Origin: Hirsutella rhossiliensis
Lineage: Eukaryota; Ascomycota; Sordariomycetes; Hypocreales; Ophiocordycipitaceae
DNA length: 64,000 bases
Assembly: GCF_020360975.1 (NCBI RefSeq)
Contig: NW_025408671.1
Span: forward strand, 2,046,001 to 2,110,000
Direction of reading: 5' to 3'
This document shows positions 10,044 through 20,949 of this stretch, one piece after another; positions within the stretch are counted from its first letter, which is position 1; the number at the start of each line of letters is the position of its first letter. The translations under genes were made by a program, and so were the position numbers. A model generated the notes under the pieces. That model did no database searches and was not told the DNA's origin. It saw only the letters and a list, made by a program, of their open reading frames with translations.

Positions 10044-13000
10044 TAACTAATAACGCCGCTGCCCTTATTCGAGCCGTAAATTCGAGGAAAAATCGTTAGT
10101 ATAGCAAATCCGGCCTTTATCTTCCCTACGAATTAATAAGGCCAAGACCAACCGCTAGAGCCCTCCGATTATCCCCTACGAAAATCAGCTATCCTTAACT
10201 CTAGTGCTTCCCTCGATATATATAATACACTCTTACGATTCCCCTCGATTTTTAACGAGCTTGATTTCCTTCCGCCTTCTTCGAAAGGAAGGAATCTTCT
10301 AGGATACGACGTCTAAGCCTACGAGGCTAGTCTAGAAGAATCAGACTATTAGGCTTATCGAGGAAAAATTCGGTTAATTTGTTCTCGAATTCCGACCTAT
10401 CCTTAGGAAGGAACCTCTCGAGAAGTTAGCTTTCCCTGCTCGAAGGAGGGTAAGGTTAAAGGACCCTCTTCCGGCAGCCTAAGGAGACGGTCTTCTTTAG
10501 CACGCACGACTTAGTTACCCGGGCCCCCTAGCTTTATATAAACTAAGTTAATAATAAGGCGTACGAATAAGGGGCCTAAAGACCGTCGAATGCGAATACT
10601 ACGGCTAAGGGAAGATAAGGAGACGAATTTCTAGACGAACGCCTTTACGGCCGGACCAGCCGTATAAGGAAATTTAGGTCGATTAGACCGACGTCTCTAG
10701 GGATTAGGAAAGCTTCGTTAGGGTAATGTTTTTCATAGACGCTTTTTTAGGGATAGTTTTCCCCTATTTCTTACGGACCTACCTAAGTAAGTATAACTAG
10801 TCTGCCCTCCGGGACTTCGTTAACTAGATAAAATCCTACTTTAGCTACGAGGTTAAGAAGATACGGTCTAACGGAGAGCTATTTACGAAGGATATCTTAA
10901 ATTAGCTTCGAAAAAAGGGCATTTTACCCCTCCTATTAGCACCGAATACCTAGGCCTAGAACGGAGGGGCAGAAAGATTAGGGGGTGCTATAATAGAAAG
11001 GGCCCGTATAATAAGACTTACTATAAGGCTTCTACACGACCTTTAGAGGGAAGTCGTTAAGACCGCCTATTACCTTCGGAACCGGACCCTAAGGGACCCT
11101 AGGGGACTAAGAGACTAAAGGGACCTAGAGACCCTTTTTAAGACCTAAGGAATAGACTAGAAATCCCTACTCGAGCTCTTTACGAAGAAGAGGGCCTCGC
11201 TAGCCTACCTTCGTGCCTACGGCTACAAGGCATACGCTATAACTGCCGATGTATAGCTAAAAAGGAAGAAGAAAAGAAAGCTTAATCCTAGAGCCTTTAT
11301 TAGTTACCTTATCGGGTATAATTCTACGAATATCTTCCGGATCTAGATTCCTCTTCTAAGGAAGGTTATTTCGACTAGGGATACAACTTTCGACGAATTT
11401 AGCTTCTTCGACGGAAAGAGGGATTAACAGCCCCTCTTACACTTACAACGTTAGCTAATTTAGAAGATCTAAATCCCCCCTTCCTAATAGTCTTAAGAAG
11501 AGGTCCTAGACGTAGAAACGGAAGAAGAAACCGACGTCGAAGTAGTCGAGGATAACGCTAACTTCGAAGAAGAAGAAGAAGAGAAAGCTGCTAGATTAGA
11601 TAATCTAGACGAAGAAGGAGACTATAGGAAAGCGGTAGAGCTAGAATACGCTTACCTCCCTACGCCTCCTCTTACGGAATAAGAAGAAGATCTAGAAGCA
11701 GCTTTTTTAGTTAGTCTTCCCGTCTCGACCCCTAAGGGGGTAGGAAAGGCACCTCTCTCGAAGGATTACTAGGCTGCCTTTTTATCCCTGCTTCGAGAAG
11801 CAAAGGAAGGAATAGGGCCCGATATAGATACGAAAGAAGACTAGTTTCTCCCCTATTTTAATCGTTTTTCCGACTTCTACCTAACGCTAATAGAAGACGG
11901 TTCCTACGGAGCGTTTACAGCAGGCCGGCTTTTCAAGCTAGTATCAGCAAGGAAGGTATATAAAAGAGACCTCCCGGACCTACTAGCAAACTAGAAGCAG
12001 CTAGAAAAACACCCCTTTAGAGACTAGTTTTTCTAGGCCTAGAAAGACCACCTAGCCTTATACGAAGAGATAGGGTCTTTCGAAGAGGTCCTTAAGGAAA
12101 AGGCAAGAGGAAAACAGGTCCTTAGCTATAAGTAGGTCTTTATCTATAAGACTAATAAATACGGCTTCCTTTAAAAGTGCAAAGCCCGGCTAGTTATCTA
12201 TAGGAATTAATAGGAAAAAGGGGATCTTCCTACTAGGGCAACTACCCTAGCAGGGATGTCTTTTCGGACCCTTATAGCTATAGTAGCAGAATTCGACCTC
12301 GAGCTCGATTAGATAGATATAGTTAACGCCTTTATTAACTGCCTACTTAAGGAAGAAGAAGTTGTCTATATGCGACTTCCTCCTAGTTTCTAATAGCTAG
12401 GAAAGGTTCTACGGCTTAGGAAAGCTCTATACGGACTACGAAGATCACCCCTTCTTTAGCAATAGCATTTAATAGGTTCCCTTAAAGCCCTAGGCTTTAC
12501 GAAAGTCCCTTAGGAACCGTGTATAATATAGAAGGGTAAAATCACGGTCTTCTTCTACGTCGACGACATTATCTAGGCCTACCCGAAAGAGGAAGAAGCT
12601 ACTACTAGGGAGGCTATACGAGGCCTATAATAAAGGTATAAGATAACTAGGCTAGGGGAGCTAAAGTGGTTCCTAGGGATACGAATCCTTAGAAATAGGT
12701 CCTAATAGACTATCTAGCTTACCTAAGACGCCTATATCGATAAGGTCGCTTATAAATTCCTCCCTAATTCCCTCGATAAGAAGCTTCCCTCTACGCCTAT
12801 ATTAGACGAAGAGCTTTTACCTAATCCGTCCTTTTAAGCTAGGGAGCAAGAGAAACACTAATATTAATAGAAGGTAGGCTCCCTGCTTTTTTTAGCTATT
12901 TCTACTAGACTAGATATCTCTTTTACGGTCTCCCGGCTAGCTAGGCATAACTAGAATCCTAGCCCTAAGCATTAAGAAGCGGTAGATAGAGCAATCCTTT

Positions 13001-13611
13001 ATCTTTATTTAACGAGATTATATAGTCTACGCTTAGGAGGGCAGGAAAGGAAGAAATTAGCTACCGAAATCTTCCTCTATTTAAGCGATTCGTCCTTTAC
13101 GGATAATTCCTTAGATAGAAAGAGCTTATAGGGGTATATTATATCCCTTTTTAGAGGAACTATTGCTTAGAGAGCTTCGAAGCAAGCTACCGTTACGACT
13201 TCTAGTACGGAGGCAGAGCTACTAGCTCTTTTAGAAGCGTTAAAAGAAGCGATTTTCCTTAGCCGGCTATTAATATCTCTACGACTGTAAATTCCGACCC
13301 TATTAGCTATAAAATGCGATAATACGTAGACTATACGAATTCTTACGGAAAATAGTAAGCTATCGACCCGGCTACGGTATATCGATATCTACTAGCATTA
13401 GTTACGCTAAGAGGTCTAAAGGGGACTTATTTCTATCCGTTAGGTTCTAACGGCATTAATAAAAGCCGACGGTCTTACGAAGCCCCTGCCGAAGCAGAAG
13501 CTAGCTGTCTTTTTATAGCAAATAGGGCTAGAAGACGTTCGAGAGAAGCTGTCCTTAGAGGCCCGCCTTAAGAGTCTACGAGAGGAGCTAATAGCACGTA
13601 CGAGAAGGTAA
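10044..13611 (+). pseudogene. Copia-1 pol (dead)
   Basis: Protease, GAG-pre-integrase, integrase, RT and RNase H. The RT motif Y-V-D-D is intact at 12556-12567. A 143-bp deletion near 10242, relative to Copia-2 56945-57087, removes sequence just after the protease and shifts the frame; the junction has CC/CTCGATT microhomology. Numerous stops interrupt the rest. The natural pol stop appears to be TAA at 13609-13611 after a LVARTRR-like end. Confidence 0.8.
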
Positions 13612-13871
13612 CGTCTATAGCCGAAGAAAAGGAAGAGGTTTTCCCTTTAAAGGGCCCCTTATTTTAATTAGGTTTCTCCTTTCTAAGAAGGCCCCCTTTC
13701 TTATAGGACTTTCCCCTCTTTAGGCCCCTTTTAAGTAGGTCTAAAGAGCCTAGGGACCCCTACTTTCCTCGAGTAAAGGGAGAAGTGCAGAGCTAAGAAC
13801 CTCCTCTATACGCTTACTAGCCCGAAGCCGTATTAGCTATGCCCTTAGGGGCAGGCCATAGCTAAGGGGTG

Positions 13872-14352
13872 TGTAGCGTGGCCTAATTTCGTAGTTCTCG
13901 GAGATATCCCTTAGCACGAGGGACCAAGGAAGCTAAAAAACACCCGGTATAGAAGAAGGAAGAAGGAGCTAAAAAGAGGTGCAGAAAGGAGGGTAGGGGC
14001 ATAAGGGGAAGCAGAAGTAGCGACGGCTTCCTATAGAGGTGGCGAGAGATAAGACGGATGTGCCGGCAACGGCTAGAAAGGAGGGGAAAAACCGGTAAAA
14101 AGCTCGGTAGTCGAAAGGACATTAGTGGCTTCTTTAAGCAGGATCTTCTTTATTAATTAAGATGCTAGAAGGGTATAAAGAGGGGCGTTAGATAGAGGAA
14201 AGAAGGACAATTAAGGCAATACAATAATCACTCCCCTACCGCAATTGCTGCTCCCGCAAGAATCAAATCCCTCTGCCCTGCCTGTCCGACCCCTTACTTC
14301 TAATTTTACCTTCGTGCATTTTCATGCACTTCTCGCATCTCTCTTCGCGAGA
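13872..14352 (+). repeat. Second LTR type (L type) embedded in the 3' end of Copia-1
   Basis: This 481-bp block is closely similar to the 5' LTR of Copia-2 (54858-55349) and unrelated to the 99-bp LTR. It starts TGTAGCGTGG (TGTCGCGAAGCGTGG in Copia-2), ends CTTCGCGAGA and is followed at 14353 by GTTATGAGCCCGGGAGG, the same primer-binding site as at the 5' end. Minus-strand open frames inside it (13883-14122, and 54846-55094 in Copia-2) are not genes; they are LTR sequence. Confidence 0.8.
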
Positions 14353-14555
14353 GTTATGAGCCCGGGAGGGGATGGCACACCACCCCTGCAACTTCCGGTG
14401 ACTGCGCGTTGCGGGGTAATACCCGTAGATAGCCGTGTACCCCTCCTTCTCTTGGATTTCCCTGGGTAATGGGCGCGGTGCTTGGTGTTCGACTCCCGCG
14501 TCGTGGGCTGCTAAGGTCTAGGAATCCCGGCGGAGCCGCGATCCCTGAGGGGGTG
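14353..14555 (+). other. Orphan PBS-leader-polypurine segment between two LTR types
   Basis: Begins with a primer-binding site, then about 185 bp of GC-rich, little-mutated sequence absent from the Copia-2 leader, ending in GAGGGGG followed by TG directly before the 99-bp LTR. It includes GGTGTTCGACTCCC (about 14482-14495), which resembles a tRNA T-arm/B box, but no full tRNA folds by eye. The arrangement PBS-leader-PPT-LTR resembles a miniature LTR element (TRIM-like) or the product of template switching. Confidence 0.55.
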
Positions 14556-14654
14556 TGTCGGAAAAACGCGGTTGTCAGATATATGTGTCAATTGCAGCGC
14601 ACCTGTCGGAGCGCGTTCCACTTTTGCCTGCGTGGCGCAATGGTCTTCGCGACA
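14556..14654 (+). repeat. Copia-1 3' LTR (99 bp)
   Basis: TGTCGGAAAA...CTTCGCGACA. It is less RIP-altered than the 5' LTR and differs mainly by C/T and G/A transitions. The ATTAT duplication follows. Confidence 0.92.
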
Positions 14655-14659
14655 ATTAT

Positions 14660-17600
14660 TATAGGCTTTAGTAATATAAACGAAAATAGTAACTAAACTA
14701 GCGGATATAATAAAATCGACTAATAAGACCTATATATTAACTAATATAGCTATATAACTTAGTATCTAATATAAATAAAATAAAGAATATAATATAAAGA
14801 TCTAAAGAGTTATTACTACTTTAAGGAAAGACCTTAAATAAATTAATAAAGAGCTTAAGTTAAGAGAAACTAGCTCTTAAAAGAAAGAATAAAGCCTATA
14901 AGATAAAATAAAGAATATCCATTAGGGATACCGGAAATATAATAAACTCTTTAATAAAGAACTTAAGATAGGGTTACCTAAATATAGCTAATAAGACTAT
15001 AAAATTTATCTTAAGGATAGAATAACGGCGACGTTTTATAAAATCTATAACTTAAATAAAAAGTAACTATAAACGCTATATATCTACCTTAATAAGAATC
15101 TATAAAAGGGATATATATAAATATTAATATCTAAAGTAAGCTACTTAGTTATATTTATTTTAAAGAAAAATAGTAAGCTATAATTAATTATTAACTATAA
15201 ACGCTTAAACGATATTATAATAAATGACCGAATACTATTACTACTTATATTAGAACTATAAGATTAACTATATAGTAAAAAATAGTTTATAGCCCTTAAT
15301 CTTAAAGGCGCCTATAACTTAATATATATAAAAAAGGGATATAAATAGATAATAGCTTTTAGAACGAAATTTAAACTATTTAAATATCTAGTAATACTAT
15401 TTAAACTTATAAATATATTAGCTACCTTTTAATAGATAATTAATAATATCCTATAGAAATACTTAGATATCTTTATAGTAGTATACTTAGATAATATCTT
15501 AATTTTCTTAGATACCCTAGAAGAATATAAGTAATACGTTTATAAGGTACTCTACGTACTTTAAAATATAAAGTTACTAGTTAAACTAAAGAAAAGTAAG
15601 TTCTATATATAGGAATTAGACTTCCTTAGATATACGATCTTACTAAGAGAGATATAAATATAATAAGATAAGATTAACTTAATTAAGAAATAGCTAATAT
15701 TAAAGAACTTTAAGGATATATAAAGTTTCCTAGGATTTATAAATTACTACTAACGATTTATTAAAGATTCTAGAAAGATTATAGTCTTACTATATAACTT
15801 AATAAAGAAGGAAAAAGAATTTATATAAGACGATAAAGCTAACGAAGCTTTTAAATATATTAAGACTATAATTATATAAAGACTAGTCTTAACTACCTTT
15901 AATCTAAAATAATAAATCGAACTTAAAACTAATATATTAAACTTTACTTTAAGAGTATAAATCGGATAAAAAGATAATAAAGGAAGACTATAACTAATTA
16001 TATTTTATTTAAAGAAGCTATATAGTATAGAACTTAATTACCTTATCTATAATAAAGAATTCCTTATAATTATTTAAGCTTTTAAGGAATTTCGATACTA
16101 CCTTCTTAAAAGTAAATATAAAGTTAAGGTTTATATAGATTATAAGAATATCTTATACTTTATAATAATATAATAGTTAAACGGATAATAGATCTAATAG
16201 GCTAAATACTTATTAGAATTTAACTATAAAATAATTTATAGAAAAGGAATAGAAAACGGTCGAGCTAATACCCTTAATCGATAAAGTAACTATAATATAA
16301 GGGCACCTATAGTAAAAGGATAGCTCCTAGAAATTAACGAAAATAAGAACTACTAGTAACGATAGCTAAATATAATATTTAAGGTATAACCTAATAACTT
16401 AATATACTAAAAGATCCTAAAATAAATAAAAGAATATAAAGTACTAAATAGATATAATATAGAATATTTAGAAGTTCTAATATATAAAAATAAAATCTAA
16501 ATACTACTAAAATTATAAGATAAAGTTATATAAGATATATATAAATATCTAATATATAGATACTAAGGAATCTAAAGAATAATAAAACGGATTAAACGAT
16601 AATATAATTTTCTATAGCTTAAAGAAGTAGTATAATAAGTTATTAAAGAATATAAACTTTATATATAAAGTAAAGCTAAATAATATAAACTATATAAAGA
16701 ATTATAACCGCTAATAGTACTAGAGAAACTATAAGATTTAATAGCTTTTAACTATATTATAAAGCTATTACTATTAAAAGAACCTATAATTAACGTTAAG
16801 TACGATAGTATATTCGTTATTACTAATAAATTAAAAAAGTATAGATACTTTTTACTATATAAAGAAGTAAGTAATATAAAAGAGCTAGTATATATATTCC
16901 TACGAATAATTATTAGTAATTATAAACTACTAAATAAGATTATCTTTAATAAAGAAAGTATATTTATAGCTAAGTTTTAGTAAGCTCTTATAGTATAATT
17001 AAGGACGAAATATAAGCTTAGTATAGCTTATTACTTATAAATAAATAGATAAATAGAACGACTTAACTAAACGCTTAAATAATATTTATAATATAATATT
17101 AGTTATAAATAAAACAATTAAGTTAAATAGCTATTAATAGTATAACTAGTTTATAATAGCTTAGTTATAGAAATAACTAAGCTCGTACTAGTATATACTA
17201 ATTATAGATATAACCTAAAAGTATTTAAGGTTACTTAATAAGGACTATAAGCAGAATAAGTAATACTATAAGTAAATTAGCTATAAGAATTATATAAAGA
17301 AATATAATAAGAACTTTAATTTATTAAAGAATAAATATCTACTTACTATAATTAGAAAAGATTATAGGAACTAATCTTTTAAGAGGGAGATATAGTTTAC
17401 CTTATATAATAAAATATTAAAATAAAATAACTAAGTAATAAATTATATTTTAAGAAACTTAAACTATTTAAAGTTAAGAAAACTATTTTAAAAGTTAACT
17501 ATAAACTTTTACTACTAACGATAATATAAATATACCTAATATTTTATATCTTATTATTAAAACTAGTACTATAAAACGCTAAACTATAGGAAAAAATTAA

Positions 17601-17745
17601 AGTTAATAATAATTAAGAATATAAAGTAAAATAAATACTAGATATAAGAAAATAAGGTTAGTAATAAGAATACCTTATTAAGTAAATAGTTATAAACTAA
17701 AAGAAAATACCTAGGAATTATTTAAGTACTTAACTTACTATAGTT
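14660..17745 (+). pseudogene. Gypsy-A copy 1 RT, RNase H, integrase, chromodomain (dead)
   Basis: Continuation of pol after the Copia-1 insertion. The reverse transcriptase catalytic motif at 15484-15495 reads Y-L-D-N where copy 2 has Y-L-D-D, so RIP has destroyed a metal-binding aspartate. RNase H follows at about 15900-16290, integrase at about 16450-17600 and a chromodomain at about 17620-17740 (pattern EYK...ILD, then KxG/GY, then NTWEP-like in copy 2). Stops are dense throughout. The region 17760-18470 is the remnant of the antisense gene described in copy 2. Confidence 0.8.
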
Positions 17746-18484
17746 CTTTACTTTAATAGTTCTACTAGTAAAATCTACCTTAGGTATCGTAAAATCGCTT
17801 AATAAACTAATAGCATTCTAATTAATTATATTAAATCTACTTATAGACTAAATATTAACTACTGCTTTAGATTCTTAGCGCTTAGCCTTATTAAGGTTAT
17901 TTAAGGTATAAAGGCCCTAATAAACTATCTTAGTACCTTTTATCCTTAGCTAGCGCTTTTAACGGCAAAGCCGCGCTAAACGAGCTAAGGCTTTATTTAG
18001 GTTAGCTTAAGCTTTTAATATTCGCTCCTTAGTAATTTCTTCTTCTTTATTTAGTCGATTAGACTCTAGATTTATTTAAGATACTAAGAAACACATTAGC
18101 TATAAATAATAAGTAGGATAATAAAGTTACCTATAGGAGCTAATTGCTATGCCTAACGTATTATAGGAACGACCCTACTATATATATTTAGTATACTTAG
18201 AAGATTTCTTTAGTATTTTATAGCGGAAGCCGCGTAATAAATAAAAAGAATATAGTATAACGTCGAAACTAAGATAATTAATAGACTTAGCTAAATAAAT
18301 ACGCTTAAGGGTCTTATAAGAACGATCTTTTAATACGCGACTAGATATACTATTAGTAGTATATCCTAAGGGATAGAAAGGATAAAATAGGGAATATATA
18401 TATACGTAATAAGGGTATATTTATATACGGCGGCTAAGGTAGTAGTAGGTCTTATAGATAAGACTAAAAGGAAGGGAGATATTA

Positions 18485-18954
18485 TATTATAACTATAGCT
18501 AGCGGGCTATAGGAGAGCTAGCTACGTTTATATAATAAGGCGGCTTAGAATAATAGTTAGGATAAGAAGTTACTTAGGCTTAGCTTACTTAAAGCGTATA
18601 TAAGCTAAGTAAGCCTTATATAGATAGATTACTACTTAAGAGTATAGCTTATAAGTAAGCTATAGTAAGCTATAAAGGGGATTATAGCTAGAACTATAAT
18701 CTAAGGATAGTCTCTATAGGTATATATAGCTACCTACTTTTACTCCTTTATATAGATAGCTCTCTAGCTTTTAATATAGATCTTTATTATAATTTTATCT
18801 CTAATTTTAATTACTTAGTTATAGTTTATAGTTTACGACCTCTAACTTATTACTAACGTAATATACTTATTATTACTTAGACTACGCCCTATTATATCTA
18901 CTAATATAAACCCCTCGATAGGTTTATCCTTTAAGAATAATACCGGTTATTATA
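18485..18954 (+). repeat. Gypsy-A copy 1, 3' LTR (470 bp)
   Basis: Same length and sequence type as the 5' LTR, beginning TATTATAAC and ending GGTTATTATA. A purine tract (AAAAGGAAGGGAGATATTA, 18466-18484) lies directly in front, as expected for plus-strand priming. AGATA follows. Confidence 0.9.
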
Positions 18955-20445
18955 AGATAATAATTTAAGCGATCTTAAAGAGGGTAGTAAGTGCCTTTAT
19001 ATAAACTTAGCCTTAAGGGGTAGTACCCCTTAATATAAGCTTTAGTAAATTATCCTATAAGTCTTTTATAGTATAAGTTTAGCTACCTTATAATATCTTT
19101 TAGCTAGGTTAACTTATATAGATTTCTCCTTTTTTAGGGCTATAGTTCGCTATTAGCTTAGCTAATACCTATAAGCTACCCTTTAAAGCTAACGTTTAAT
19201 AGTTAGCTTAAGTTTTTAACTATACCTTATATTAAATAGTCTATATATCCCTAACTAAGATACCTCTAGCTTTTATATCTACGCGCTAATTATATCTACT
19301 ATTTCTTTAAATCTATTAGTAGCCGACTTTTAAATAGGCACTAAGACGAATCTTTAGTATAACTAAGTAGACCGTTTAAATTATATAAACTAGCCTATAG
19401 CTCCCCTATAATAGGAGTTAGGAGGCGAGCTTAATATAGGATTCTACCTATTAATTTCTCTTCCCTCGTCCTAATATAGAAAGTATTAAAGGGTAGCGAA
19501 GCTTATAAAAAGAAGCCTCTTATAAGGGAAGGCCTACTAATATTAGTATCTACCTTAAAAAAAGAAAGTAGCCTTTATAAGACCTATATCTATAGCTACT
19601 AAGGTATAAATATTTATAATACTAGTTAGTTATAGCTAGGTAATAGTATATATTGCTATATTTTAAGGTCTACTAGATCCTATTATTTAAGTAGGTAATT
19701 TATAGCGGAACTAAGTAGGACGATCTCTATAAAGGCTAGAGCGCCCTTAGATACTATACGTAAGCTCTATAAAGGAGGATCGGGAGGACGTAGGCCGTAA
19801 CTATATATCGTGCTAACTAAAGAGGGATTCTACGCTAGGTATTTAAAGGGCTTTAAAGGAACTCTATAACCCTTTTTACCTTTATAGCTTACTTCTCTAT
19901 ATACGTCTAGAATAAGAGCTTTCCGTTATATTAAACGCTAAGCTAGTATAGGTTACGTTAAGGCTTCTTTTCTATAGGCCTATACTAGACTAGCGGTAGC
20001 GCCTCCTTATATTTAAGTCTCGTAAAATAGATAATTTCTATCTTATCTAAATTAAATACTATACTATTATTAGCGCTCTACTAAATAAGCTTACCCGCTA
20101 TACGCGTAGCCCTAGCAGCTATCTTTTATAGAGATCGGCCCTAGATTAAGGTAGCTATATTATCTATATAGCTAAAGTATAAGTTCGGTTACCCTATAAA
20201 GTAAATAAGCATAGTTATAGAGGAAGAGAATTAAGGAGGTAAGGGAGCCTTATAGTAGCCTATATATTAAGGGGGTCGTTAGCGTTATTATACCCTTAAG
20301 CTATATTCTAGCTAATCTCTACTCTATAAAGTATCCTACCTATTAAACTAGGTTTATTAGCTAGCCCTATTCTTATAGGCGTAGGAGAAGCCTATTCTAT
20401 AGTACTATATTAAAGGCGCCCTATATATCTATTATAATAAGTATA
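18955..20445 (-). pseudogene. Tad1-type LINE, 3' half of ORF2 (RT palm onward)
   Basis: Minus-strand continuation of the LINE whose 5' half lies at 28298-30000; Gypsy-A copy 2 separates them. Reading from 20445 down: GAFNIVL-NRLLLRL corresponds to the RT block DIxGAFDxV of LINEs, then SP-IRIGLANK, and further a YFT-containing block (IYFTRLKYKEALP at about 20000). The catalytic YxDD block reads as an I-D-N-I-A-like relic around 20150. RNase H and the cysteine-rich tail expected toward 19000 are too mutated to assign. It is cut on the left by Gypsy-A copy 1 at 18954, so the 3' end is not visible. Confidence 0.75.
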
Positions 20446-20895
20446 TATTACGACCACGGCCACTAGGCCGCTAACGGTCGACCGTGTTAAGCACGTGACA
20501 CGGTCTAACGGATAAATGGTCGGCACGACCATCTAATAGATATAGGATCGAGGGGATCGCAGAGATCTAAGTGATCTAGGATCAACGAGATCACTACGCT
20601 CTATACGATCTAACGTTAGGGATTATAGCCAGGCCCATAATCCAAGGACAGTCTCTACGGGTATATATAGCTACCTACTTTTACTCCTTTAGATAGATAG
20701 CTCTCTAGCTTTTAATATAGATCTTTATTACGATTCTATCTCTAATTCTAATTACCTAGTTATAGTCTACGGTCTACGACCTCCGACTTATTACCAACGT
20801 AATATACTTATTATTGCTTAGACCACGCCCTATTATATCTGCTAATATAAACCCCTCGATAGGTTTATCCCTTAGGAATAACACCGGTCGTTATA
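20446..20895 (+). repeat. Gypsy-A copy 2, 5' LTR (450 bp)
   Basis: Starts TATTACGACC (TGTTACGAC in the 3' LTR) and ends GTCGTTATA, consistent with TGTTACGAC...GTCGTTACA. The U3 part (to about 20618) is GC-richer than, and unrelated to, the U3 of copies 1 and 3. It holds GACCGTGT...ACACGGTC (20480-20505) around a CACGTG box. R-U5 (about 20619-20895) is shared with the other copies. Confidence 0.92.
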
Positions 20896-20949
20896 CGTTA
20901 AAAGCTCTTATTTAGTGCAATACCGCGTTACTCTAAGCAATATCGTAAC

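Larger units (their letters stand above)
8531..14654 (+). mobile_element. Copia-1: Ty1/Copia retrotransposon with 99-bp LTRs
   Basis: Flanked by ATTAT target duplications (8526-8530 and 14655-14659), so it inserted into Gypsy-A copy 1. The LTRs are 8531-8629 and 14556-14654. Internal order: primer-binding site, gag, UAG, protease, integrase, RT, RNase H, the usual copia order. Most CA is gone but CpG is kept, giving many stops. Two structural oddities: a 143-bp deletion after the protease (at about 10242), and a second, unrelated LTR type (13872-14352) followed by a second primer-binding site just inside the 3' LTR. Confidence 0.92.
4995..18954 (+). mobile_element. Gypsy-A copy 1 (chromovirus), interrupted by Copia-1
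   Basis: A Ty3/Gypsy LTR retrotransposon. Two 470-bp LTRs (4995-5464 and 18485-18954) enclose gag, protease, RT, RNase H, integrase and chromodomain sequence in plus orientation. The host-flank pentamers are AAATA (4990-4994) and AGATA (18955-18959), a target duplication with one G-to-A change of the RIP type. Copia-1 plus its ATTAT duplication sits inside the protease/RT linker; removing it restores continuous alignment to Gypsy-A copy 2. CA/TG are almost absent and many CpG sites have become TpA, so this copy is older than both Copia-1 and Gypsy-A copy 2. Confidence 0.9.

Noticed and set aside
13883..14122. Minus-strand open frame of 79 codons, with a homologue at 54846-55094
   Set aside because: It lies wholly in the L-type LTR; the homology between the two frames is explained by LTR identity, and the composition (L/P/S/R-rich) is not protein-like.
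14245..14696. Two plus-strand open frames (74 and 75 codons)
   Set aside because: They cover the end of the L-type LTR, the PBS leader and the 99-bp LTR; no domain and not conserved in Copia-2.
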